NCBI RefSeq assembly: GCF_001028665.1
Contig: NZ_CP011504.1
Coordinates: 2,666,001 to 2,730,000 of the forward strand
Direction: 5' to 3'
Origin: Burkholderia pyrrocinia
Lineage (GTDB): Bacteria; Pseudomonadota; Gammaproteobacteria; Burkholderiales; Burkholderiaceae
Length of the DNA: 64,000 nucleotides
Both the position numbers and the translations under genes were made by a program. The notes below the pieces were generated by a model that ran no database searches, was not told the DNA's origin, and saw only the letters and a list, made by a program, of their open reading frames with translations. Positions 42,851 to 54,000 of the stretch are shown here, piece after piece. Position 1 is the stretch's first letter. Each line of letters starts with the position of its first letter.

Positions 42851-43262
42851 CGTTCGTCTCCAGCGGTTGACTGCGTTGGAAGCGTGGTGCGTGCCATCCG
42901 CACGTACGTATCCGGCTGCAACGGCGCGAAAGGTCCGGCTTCGTCGACGCGATGCATGCCCGTGAGCCGGTGGTGCGCCATATGAAAGATTGTTGCGCCC
43001 GGAACGCCGAATTTCGGCGTCGCTGCAAACAGATTAGGAAAAATGTCGCAACGTCACCAGTTTCCCCCGCATTTTTTGCGCGGACGCGACAGTTCGGAAT
43101 GCATTCTTGCTCCCGCCGTCGGCACACACGGCACGCAACGACACTGCGAAAAGGCCGCGCACGGGCGCAGCCGTTTCAGCACGGGTCACGACGATCACGC
43201 GGCGCTTGAAACGCGTGCCGTAGGCAGCCGGCGGGGCGGTGCAGCGCCGAAGCGCCGCATCG
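42851..43262. other. Intergenic region upstream of the Pal-like gene
   Basis: About 410 bases between the Pal-like start and the porin stop. It contains the 17-bp perfect palindrome at 43004-43020 and a small AT-rich patch after it. No gene is seen. Confidence 0.5.
43004..43020. promoter_or_regulatory. 17-bp perfect palindrome
   Basis: ACGCCGAATTTCGGCGT is symmetric around its central T. It lies upstream of the Pal-like gene next to AT-rich sequence, so it may be an operator for a dimeric regulator. The regulator is unknown. Confidence 0.45.
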
Positions 43263-44474
43263 TCAGAACTTGTGCCGCAGCCCCAGTGCGATGACGACCT
43301 GGTTGCTGTTCGCCGAAGGCGTCAGCGTCCAGACGGTCGCGTTGAACGCGGGATTGCCGTTGCCGCCGCTCACGCTCTGGTAGACGCCTTCGAGATACGC
43401 GTCCGTGCGTTTCGACAGCGCATAGTCGGCCTGCGCGACGACCTGGTTCCACTTCGGGCGCGTCTGGCCCGTGCGCGTGTCGAAGCGGCCCATCGTGTAC
43501 GTGTATGCGGCGGCGAGGCTCAATGCGCGCGTGACGAAGTAGCGCCCGTCGACCGTGAAGTTGTCGAACACGAGCGATTCGCCTTTCAGCGGCGCGATAT
43601 TGCCGCCCTGGAGCACGCCCGTCACGCCGTCGGTGGTCGAGTGCGACCACGCGGCGCCGACCGAATGCGGCCCGAATGCATAACGGCCGGCCACGGCCCA
43701 GATCTGCTGGTTGCCGCCCGTGATCGTCGCCGAGCCGTCGACCGTGCTCAGCGCGCCGTCCGGGTTCGGCGAATTGCGGTCGCGGCTGATCTTCAGGTAG
43801 CCGGCGCCGAGTTTCAGCGGACCGTTCGCATACGACAGCCCCGCGCTCCATGCCGCGTTGTTGGCGAACTGGCCTGCTGCGTTCGAGAAACCGAACATCG
43901 CGCCGAACGTCAGCCCGTGGACCGTCGGGCTCGTGTATTTCACCGCGTTGTTGATGCGCAGGTTGCGGTTCGAATCGTCGTTGTCGTACGGATGGACCGC
44001 GAGGTTGCCGCCCCAGCCGGGGCCGGACGCACCGAGCGGCGTCACGAAGTCGAGGATCAGGTCGTACTGGCGGCCGAACGTCAGCGTGCCGGCCGCCTTC
44101 GAGCTCACGCCGATCCATGCCTGGCGGCCGAACAGGTCGACGCCTTTCTGCGACAGCTTGCCGGTGGTGCCCGAGAAGCCGTTTTCGAGCGTGAAGACCG
44201 CGGCCATCCCGCCGCCGAGATCCTCGCGGCCGCGCAGCCCCCAGCGCGACGCGTTCAGCGCGCCGCTCGTCATCGCGACGCTGCCGCTGCCGGGCGAGCC
44301 GGCGCCCTGTGTGCGCTGGTTGGTCGAGTAGGTGATCGACGTGTCGATCAGGCCGTACAGCGTCACGCCGCTCTGTGCGTGCGCGACGGCCGGTACGAAG
44401 CCGGCCAGGCATGCGGCAAAAACGGTCCCCGCGACGCGCGCGCTGGCATGTTGGTTTATCTGGTAGGAATGCAT
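43263..44474 (-). CDS. Gram-negative porin (Porin_4 type)
   Basis: General diffusion porin of 403 residues, forming a 16-strand trimeric barrel. The signal peptide ends at AVAHAQ, then SGVTLYGLIDTSITYSTNQ, SRWGLRGREDLGGGMAAVFT and GRQAWIGVSSKAAGTLTFGR, all typical for Burkholderia/Bordetella porins. It ends with the C-terminal GLRHKF, whose terminal Phe is needed for BAM-dependent assembly. It is a stand-alone gene divergent from the giant gene across a 590-bp intergenic region. Confidence 0.95.
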   Translation of the reverse strand: MHSYQINQHASARVAGTVFAACLAGFVPAVAHAQSGVTLYGLIDTSITYSTNQRTQGAGSPGSGSVAMTSGALNASRWGLRGREDLGGGMAAVFTLENGFSGTTGKLSQKGVDLFGRQAWIGVSSKAAGTLTFGRQYDLILDFVTPLGASGPGWGGNLAVHPYDNDDSNRNLRINNAVKYTSPTVHGLTFGAMFGFSNAAGQFANNAAWSAGLSYANGPLKLGAGYLKISRDRNSPNPDGALSTVDGSATITGGNQQIWAVAGRYAFGPHSVGAAWSHSTTDGVTGVLQGGNIAPLKGESLVFDNFTVDGRYFVTRALSLAAAYTYTMGRFDTRTGQTRPKWNQVVAQADYALSKRTDAYLEGVYQSVSGGNGNPAFNATVWTLTPSANSNQVVIALGLRHKF

Positions 44475-45063
44475 AGGAATTTTTATCGTTGGTCCGGCCC
44501 GGTGGCCGGCGGGTCGCGCCGGCGTGCTGGCCGACGGATCGAGCGGCCATTATTGGAGATCGTGCGACGGTCGATTAAGGCGTTGCACAGGAAAGGTCCT
44601 CTGCGGAATCGAGCGGAATCGCGGCGTGTCGGTGTCGGTGCCGGGGGCGGCGTTGGGGATTCAGTCGGAAGCGGGGCGCGTGTGGTGCAGGAGGGCGTGC
44701 ATCGCGAAGGTCGCTTTCGATGGCGTGTTGGCGTTCGTCGTTCAAGCCAGCCGGAAACGGCGATGAACGTCGAAGCAGTGCCGCGACCGCCGCGGCTTTC
44801 GCCAGACCGATGAGTATGGATGGACGACACGGCCGCAGGCAACGGGAAGAATTTACCGTTCGTGCTGCGCCGAACCGGTATCGGCAAGCAACGGCCGTTG
44901 CCCGCACCACATTCGTAGCGCACGTTTCCCGGTGCCCGCGTAACCGGGCCGGCGACTACGTAATTCGCGACTTTTTGTGCGCAATCGGGTCGGCACAATG
45001 GACGATTACGCGTGGCGGCCTGCCGCTTGCCGGGTACGTCACGCATGCCGCGGGAGAACGGAC
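44475..45063. other. Divergent promoter region, porin and giant gene
   Basis: About 590 bases. An AT-rich patch at 44545-44580 may serve the porin and TTTTTGTGCGCAATC near 44971 may serve the giant gene. No gene, repeat or recognised operator is present. GGGAG at 45053-45057 is the ribosome binding site of the giant gene. Confidence 0.45.
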
Positions 45064-48000
45064 ATGGTGTTGATGGCAGTGGGAGGGGGCGGACCGGTGG
45101 ACGTGCCGCAGCCGCAGAACGACAACAACCCGACGAACAACAGCGGGTCGAACAACAACGCTGCAGCCGGCGCTCCGCCGGCCCAGACACCCGAACAGAA
45201 GGCCCTCGCCGCGGCGCAGGCCGAGACGCAGCGCCTGCTCGAGCTTGCGCAGGCAGAGATGGCGGCGCTCAAGCGCCTGCATGACCAGGACGCGTCGCAA
45301 GCCGATCTCGACAAACAGGTCGACAAGGCCAAAGTCGCGTGGGGCGCGGTGCAGGCGGCCGTCGAGAACCAGATGCGCGTCGCGGCCGACGGCGGCGGCG
45401 ACACCAACAAGGCGATCGCGGGCGTCGCAGCGGATCTGCGCAACGCATCGCCGCAGGATCCCGTGCTCGGCGAGGTGCTCGACGACGCGCAGAAGGCGGT
45501 CTCGGCGGAATCGGCGCCGCAGCGGGCGACCAACGAGAAGGCGTTCCAGTTCGCGATGGCGGTCCAGAAGGACCAGGACGCCAATGCCGACCTGAAGCAG
45601 TACAACGCGTTGCCCGGCGGTATCCGCCGCGCCGATGCCGACACGGGCGTGCAACTGCGCCAGGCGGTCAGCACGGCCGACACGAATGCCGACAACGCCA
45701 ACACGGCGCTCACGACCGCCTTGCGCCACGAATACGGCGTGTCGGCCGCGACGTTGCGCCTGAACGACGCGAAGGCCGACTATGCGGCGTGGCAGAAGGA
45801 ACCGGGCGGGCTGCGCCGTGCCGACGAAGCCGACATCATGCGGGAGATGTCGCAGGCCCAGAGCCAGTACGACAAGGTGGTGACGGGCGGCGACGACAGC
45901 GCGCTGACCTACGTGACGGCCGACGAGCAGAAGCAGGCTGTCGCGTCCGTGAAGCAGAACCACGACGGCATGTGGTACACCGGCCTCGTCGACGTATTCG
46001 GCGAGCAAAGCCAGCTCAAGCGCACGATCGCGACGATCAATCCCGACGATCCGTCGCTGTCGCCGCAGATGAAGCAGCTCGCGCAGTCCGATCCGGTCAC
46101 GTTCGCGCTGCTGCAGGACACGGGCCAGACCGTCGATCCGAACGACCCGAAGCTGTCGACGCAGGAAAAGGCGCTCGCGGCGGCGAACCCGCTCGCGGAG
46201 GCGTTCGTCAAGCTGACGGGCGTCGAAGTCAACCCGGCCAACCTGAAGGATCCGGCCGCGGCCAAGACGCTGAAGGATCAGATCGACCGGCAGGGCGTGT
46301 TCCAGTATGCGATGTCGCAGGTCGACCCGAAGGCGCCCGGGCCCGGGTATCAGAAGATCCAGATGCTGCTCGCGGCCGCACCCGACGTGCGGCTGCAATT
46401 CACGAAGCAGCAGGTCGACCAGCTGATGCAGAACCCGGGCAGCAATCCCGGCGCCGCGCTCCAGGTGCTGAAGACGAACATGGACGCGTCGTTCTCGCTG
46501 GACGAGCGCCAGACGCTGTGGACGCAGGCCGGCCAGCCGCATTTCGACGCGAACTTCATCCATTCGCAGATCGATCCGCTGATGCAGAAGCCCGATTCGA
46601 AGGCGACGGACCAGGCGAGCATGCAGGCGCGTTCCGACGGCAGGATGAACGCCGACAAGGCCGGCAAATGGATGCAGGACATCCTCGCCGATGCGCCGCC
46701 GGAATTCGCGGGCGTCGTGCTCGACACCGTCGAGAAGGATTTCGGCAACAAGTGGACGCAGTCGAACACGGGCACGCCGCAGCCTTACGGGGACGGCACC
46801 GAGTTCTACAAGGGGCTCAGCAAGGCGGTCGGGCTGGCCGACCAGCAGCCGACCGCGAACGGCGTGCCCGTGCATCGCGAGGACGACGTCGCCAGCTGGC
46901 TGCTCGACGCCAACGGCAACGCAAAGACGATGATCTACACGCTGCGCGGCAGCGACACGGGATACGGTTTCGACGGCGTGCGCCAGGCGCTTTCGTCCGG
47001 CGTCGATCCTTCGCTGTCGAAGGCGCTGCTGACGAAGATGCAGGGCGACGACCGGTTCCGCTCGGGCTTCGCGAACGATTTCCAGCTCCGCTACCAGCAA
47101 GGCACCGAACACGCGCAGAGCAACCAGAACAAGCAGGCTGCGACGGCCAGCTACAAGCTGTTCCAGTCCGATCCGGACAAGCAGTTGAAGGCGTACTTCA
47201 ACGACTTCCAGAAGAACTTCGACGGCCAGTCCCGGACGTTTACGGTCGGTTCCAACCAGCTCACCAACTTCGTCGGCGCGGGGCTCGGGATGCAGCCCGA
47301 CGACCCGGGCGCGGTGCCGACCGACGCGAACGACGTGCCGTCGATGGCGCTGCTCGAGCAGATGATCGTCGGCAATGGGCAACTGCCGAACGGCACGGCC
47401 GTGAACAGCCAGTCGCTGTACGCGAAGAATTCGGCCGCGACGCAGATGATCCAGGCCGTCGTCGACCAGATCCGCAAGGTCGGCGGCGATCATGCGGTCG
47501 TGTCGCTGGTGCCGATCTACTACGTGTCGAAGGGAACGGGTACCGCGCCGAGCGCATTGTTCAAGGTGCAGGTCGCGGACCATCCGGACCAGTACAAGCT
47601 GATCGACGATCGCGGCTGGAAGTACGACACCGTCGACGACTACCAGCACAACAATGCGCTGTCCGACGACGGCAAGCTGTATGTCCCGAAGAACCTGAAG
47701 CTCGATGGGTCGCCCGTCGATCTCGGGCAATACGAACCGATCGACGCGCACAAGACGGAGTGGTACCAGCACGCCGAACACATTCTCGAGATGGGCGCGG
47801 GCATTCTCGCGGCGGCCGGCGGCGTCGTGCTGGTCGCGAGCGGGATCGGCGCGCCGGTCGGCGGCGCGCTGCTCGGCGCCGCGTGGACGACGGTCGGCGT
47901 GGGGATGGCGGTCGGCGTGCCGACCGCCATCGCCGACCTGAAGAACCTGAGCGATCACGGCCAGTCGACCGGCTTCGGCAATGCGCAGGCGCGCGGCGAC

Positions 48001-51000
48001 TGGATCAGCCTGATCGGCAGCGGCGCGGGCATCGCGGGCGGCGGGCTCGGCGTGGCGGCGAAGTCGCTCGCGGAAGCGTCGTCGCTGCTGCGCACCACCG
48101 GGAAGATGTCGGACATCCTCACGATTGCGTCGCGCGGCGAGGGCGCCACGGTCGAAACGGCCGGCCTCGGCCGCTTCGCGCAGGAAGCCGACGCGTTCCA
48201 GTCGCTTGCGCAGACGACGGGCCGCACGTCGCAGGTGTTCAACCTCTCGGGCGGCGCGATCGGCGGCTACCAGATGGTCGACCAGGGCGCGTCGCTGATC
48301 AAGAACTGGGACGCGATGTCCGATTCCGATCGCGCGCAGCAGTTGCTGAACCTCGGCATCGGCGTCGCGCAGATGGGCCTCGGCTCGCACACGTTGATGG
48401 AGCGGCCGATTCGCGCGATCACGAAGACGCCCGCGCCGCCGGCGCCGCGGCCGACGACGATCGACGTCGTGCACACGATGCTCACCAGCGGACTGGTGAA
48501 TCAGCGTCTCGCGGTGGGCGAGATCGGCAACCCGTGGCAGCACGCCGAGCAGCAGGCGCGCAGTTTCGGCGAACCGGCCGACAACGGCGAGCCGGTCGCG
48601 CCGGCCGACACCGGGCTGCGCGCGCGCCGCACCCAGGGCACGCCTGAAGACGGCGACGTGATGCCGCTGCGGCTCGCGCCCGACACCGAAGCGGGCGACG
48701 GCGCGGTGACGCCGGCGGTCGCCGGCGCGCTGGCAGGCGATGAGGCGGCGCACACCGAGGCCGGTGCGCCGGGGACGGTCGCTCGCCCCACATCGTGGGC
48801 GATTCCCGCGCATGTCGCAGCCGATCCGGAGATCCTGAGCAGCGTGGTCGGGTCGATCCTCGAGAGCGGCAACCGTCTCGAGCATGTCGAGTACTACGTG
48901 TACGCCCTGGAGGATGCGGCAGGCAACGCGCGCGTGCCGGAGGAAGACGGACTGCCCGCTACCGAACGGGGCAACATATGGGACGACATGCAAGTGGCGA
49001 AGGCGGACTTGCGCCGCGCCCGCGCGGTCGACGCTGCGGCGGCGCGCGCGGCCGCGTCGCCCGACGGCGAAGGCACGATCGGCGTGACCCGCTATACGGC
49101 CTATTACGACGCGCTGATGGTCGGCGGCGAAGGCGTGGCGGCCGGCCGCTACCGGATCGCGCTGGTCGACAGCAGCGCGCTCGCCGCGGACGGCACGGTG
49201 CCGCCCGAGGCGGTCGTCGGCCACATCGGGCTCAACGACGCCGGCAATACGTTCGTGCTGTCGATGAACGACGCGTACGACCGCACGCTGCAGGTGGTGT
49301 ATCCGCGCGGGTTCGATCCGGCCAAGCCGCTGATCCGCAGCGAGGACGGCCGGCGCGTCGACGTGATCAACGCGCCGCACGGCCTGAGGGAAACGCAGTG
49401 GGGCGCGTATCCGCGCCGCGAAGCCGATCTCGCGATCTATTCGGACCACCCGCAGCAGCCCGAGAACCAGCTGCCGGCCGGCGAACGGCCGCTGATGCCG
49501 GTGCCGCCCGGCTATTTCGCGGTGTATGCGCACGCGTGGGCCGATGCGTTCGCGAGCGCGACCGGCAGGCCGCTGAGCGCCGACGATCTCGCGGAAATGG
49601 TGCGTCAGGCCGGCTGGGACGGCCAATCGCCGGTGATCCTCTATGCATGCGGCGCGGGCACGCGGGTGACTTCGCTCGCGCAATTGCTGGCGAACGTGCT
49701 GGGGGTGGACGTCTACGGCGCGAGCGGCTTCGTCGCGTGGCGTTCGCCGCGCTATCGCAACGACGGCAGCCCCGCCTCGGGCTATGCGGGCGGCATCGTG
49801 GTGGAGCCCGGCGCCCCCAACTACGCGGGGGTGCCCGATCATTCGGTGCAGCATGCGCCGCGCACCTACCGTTTCTCGCCGGCCGTGGCGATCATCGACC
49901 AGGGCGCGCATCCGGTCAACTGGAGCAACGTGGCGCTGCGCCCGGTCTCGAACCGCTGGGGCGGCGGCGATACCTCGGGCGAGGCACGCGTGCCGCTCGG
50001 CGTGTACGTGTGGCGCGTGCTGACGAATCGCGGGGCGATCGTCAATCCGCGCAGCGGCCGCTCGGCGAGCGCGCTCGAGATGACGTACGCGCTGGAGGAT
50101 CTGGCGTGGAAGGGCTACACGCCGGGCACGCCGGTCGCGCTGGAGGGGCCGCACAGCGGCGCCGATCCCGAGTTGCTGCAGGAATTCGCGGACCTGATCC
50201 AGGCGCCGGTATTCGGCCGGCTCGGCGACGACGACGCGGCCGGGTGGCGGCGCGCGATCCCCAACCCGGGCCGCCGGCTCGCGCGCTTCCAGATCGAGCC
50301 CGACGTCAACGGCAAGTTCTCGCCGGGCCGCGCGCAGCCGGTGCGCCTCAATCCGCTGGAACTGCGGCCGGTGCCGGGCTCGAGCGTCGTGAACCTGCTC
50401 GGCCACGCGACCGCGCGGCAGTTCCTGAAGGTGTCGGGCTTCGACATCGCCGAATCGCACGGCACGACGCCGCGCGACGTGAAGTGGGACAGCGCGACCG
50501 CCGTCATGCAGGGCGGCACGAGGATCTCGCCCAAGGAGTTCGCCCGCAGGCTGCTCGACGATCCGGCCTATACGGAAGGCAACGGCGTGCTGTTGACGGG
50601 CTGCTATCTCGGCTCCGGCGACTATCCGTTCGCACAGGAGCTCGCATACGAGCTGCAGGTGCCCGTGATCGCGTCGATCGCGTCCAACTCGGTGCGCGGC
50701 ACCGGTGCGCTGTTCCTGCATCCGAACAGCGACGACATCGTCGTGCCGGCCCACGATCCCGACGTGTCGACACGGCTCTACCTGCACATTCCGGAGACGC
50801 CCGACGCGAGCGATCCGCCGATGGTGTTCGCGCGGCGCGGCGACGCCGTGCCGCCGGCGACCGCGCGCAGCGATGCGCCGGTCGAACCGGTGCGCCCGAT
50901 CGAAGCGCAGATCGATCCGGACGCGGACAGCGGACGGCGCGGCCATGCCGGCGCGCCGGAGGAAACCGGGCGACCCGCGCCTGGGCCGACGCCGCGCGGG

Positions 51001-54000
51001 CCCGCGCATCCGCGTCTCGCGTCGGAGCCGGATGCGTCCGAGCCGCCCGTCTACGTGCCGACACCGCTCGACGAGGTCGAGCCGGGCCGGATCTTCACCG
51101 CCGACGAATGGGCGGCGCGCACCGAGCAGGCCGCCGCGGCCGAGGCCGACGATGGCCTGTCCGGCATCCCGCAGAAGATTTATCCGAAGAACAGCCGGGT
51201 CTATACGGACCGCAAGGTCGTCAACGACGGCGTCGTCACGACGACGGTTCATGGCCAGACGGTGCTGCAGCCCGGCTTCGAAGACGTGACCGGCGTCGAC
51301 GCGACACAGCATCCCGAATTCCTGCGCCCGGCCGACACGCTGCTGATGCCCGCCGACGATCCGCTGCATGCGATCGGCGCGCGCGGGCTGATGTCGCCGC
51401 CCGGCCATCACGTGGTGTTCGGCCACGGGATTTCCGCCGACGCGATGCTGGGCCCGGACGGGCGGCATCTCACGCCGGACGAGGTGGCCGAGCGCGTCGC
51501 GCCGCTTCTCGAGCCGGACCAGGACGTGACGCTGTATTCCTGCTACGGCGGCTCGAGCAAGCACGATCCGCTGCGCATCGCGCCCGGTCAGGTGCGGGCC
51601 GCGAGCGCGACGTTCGCCCAGGCGCTCGCGCAGCGCCTGTCCGAGCTGACCGGGCGGCCGACGTCGGTCTGGGCGCCGCCGGACATCCTGCTCGTCGAGC
51701 GCGACGGTTCCGCCACCGTGCGCGGGACGCGGCCGACCGGCCAGGTCGACAAGGATCGTCTCGCGATGCGGGTGTTCCGCGGCGAGCCCGCACGCGCGGG
51801 CCGCCCGGCATTGCCCGCCGCGCCGGACGCGGCGCCGTCGCCGGCAACGGCGCGCACGGCGGCGCGGCCGATGGCCGACGGACCGGTGCGCCCGACCGTG
51901 CCGCGCGTCCCCGATCCGACGTTCGCCGATCCGGACTACGATTTCACGCCGATTCCGGACGATACGTTCGAATCGGTCACGCTCGATCATGCGTTCCGCG
52001 GCGCGCTGGCCGACCGGCCCGGCGTGATCGGCGACGCCGCGCGCGTGACGCGCGCCGGCGGCACCGTCAGCCAGCACTGGCCGAGCGGTTTCCTCGACGG
52101 ACCTGAGCCGACCCGCGTGATCGACGGCGTGATGCAGGCGTTCGACGAGGCCGGGCTGACGAACCTGCGCGTCGAGTTCGTGACGCGCGAAGGCACCGTC
52201 GTGCTCGGCGAAGGCACCGATTTCGGCGCGCTCGATCCCGAGGAGGGCTGGTTCCGGTTCAGCGGCACGGTGTCCGACGCCACGGCGGCGGCAACGCACG
52301 CACAGGGCCGCGCGACGCCCGATGGGCAGCGCGCGTTGCCGGAAGGTACGCGGGTGGTCGCGCACGACGATCTGGGGCAGGCGCTCGATGCGGCGCATCC
52401 CGCGCCGCGCAATTACGCGTACGTGCCGGCCGATGCGTTGCCGGACGAAACCGCCTTCGCGCAGGGCGACCTGACGGCGCAGGAACGGGTCGCGGCCCAC
52501 GCGGCCGCGAACCTCGACGCCGTCGGGGCCGCCGCGCCGGCCGACGTCGTGCTGTTGTCGGCGCTCGGCCACGATCCGGCACGCGCGCTGCGCATCACGA
52601 CGCCCGGCGGCGAACTGTTCAAGCCAGCCGGCGTCGACATGTATGTCGTGCGAACCCGTGACGCGACTACCGGCGACGTGTCGTACCGGCTTGCGGGCGT
52701 CGATCGTTCCGGATTGCCGGAAGGATATGCGCCCGTGCATGCCTCCGGATTGCGCGCGGTCGGCTCGGTCGGCGGTCGCCCGGTCTGGCCGATGCTCGGC
52801 GGAGCGGATCCGGCCGCCGGCCGCCTCGCGGGCACCGCCGGCGATCCGTCCGGCGCGGCGACGCCCGCCACCGTCGCCGGTCAAGCGGGTGCGCCCGCCG
52901 CGCCGCAGGGCGCCGCGGTGGCCACAGCGGCCGAACAGCAGGCGCGTGCCGCCGTTTGGCTCGACAGCGTCGGCCGGCGCGCGCTCACACGCATCGACGG
53001 CCGGCACGAGCCGACCCTCGACGGGCTGGCGCGCCAGCTCGGACCCAACGCGCACGTGCTGATCACGACGCATACCGCGCCGCCTGCCGCCGATGCCGAA
53101 CATGCGCCGCCGACCGTCATCGCGGTGCTCGAGACCGACGCGAACGGCGCGCTCGGGCCGGTGCGGATGCTGGACGGCAAGCGTGTGCCGAACGCGCTCA
53201 AGAAGGCGTTGACGAATGCCGGCAGCAAGGGGCGCAATACGCGCCGCAGCTACGATTTCTATGTGTCGCCGGTGGCGCACGACGAACTGACGCACTTCGG
53301 CGGCCCGTCGACGATCAAGACGCCGGACGGCAAATCGTCGTGGACGGTGGCGGCATCGAACCGGCAAGTCGACGGCGAGCTGGCCGCCGACATCGCGAAG
53401 CTGCAGGACGCACCGCGCTTCAAGCGGCCGCGCCAGGCCGTGCGCGCGGTCGAAGGCGACCGTCGCTGGATCCACGTGATCGACGACGAGACGGGCAAGG
53501 TGCTCGGCTACGCGGAGCGCAACGCGGATCACGAATGGAAGTACTACGAGAAGGCGCCGCTCGCCGACACCGAGATTCCCGAACAGGATCTGCGCGCGGC
53601 GTTCCGGCGGCAGCGCAGGGGCGGCATTCCGGTCGGCCGTTCGCCGCGGCGCGGCATCCGCTTCGTGGCCAGCGACGTCAAGCCCGAGACGGTCGACCGG
53701 ATCGGCGGCTTTCGGCCGGCGAAGGAGCCCGATACCGACACGAAGCCGCGCCGCACGGCGGGCGACACGTTCCAGTCGATCGTGCCGACCCGCCGGCCGC
53801 TGGTGCGCGCGGACGCGGAGCAGGGCGCGGGCGACACCGCGTCGCGCTCGCCGCTCGTCGATCCGCACCTGTTGCCGTCCGACCAGTCCGCGTTCAACGC
53901 GGTCGACTTCAGCGGCAACAGCGTGCCGCACCTGCTGACCGCGATCAGGAACGGCTCGGTGAGCGGCAGCCAGCACGTGATCTACGTGTTCGAGACGGAC

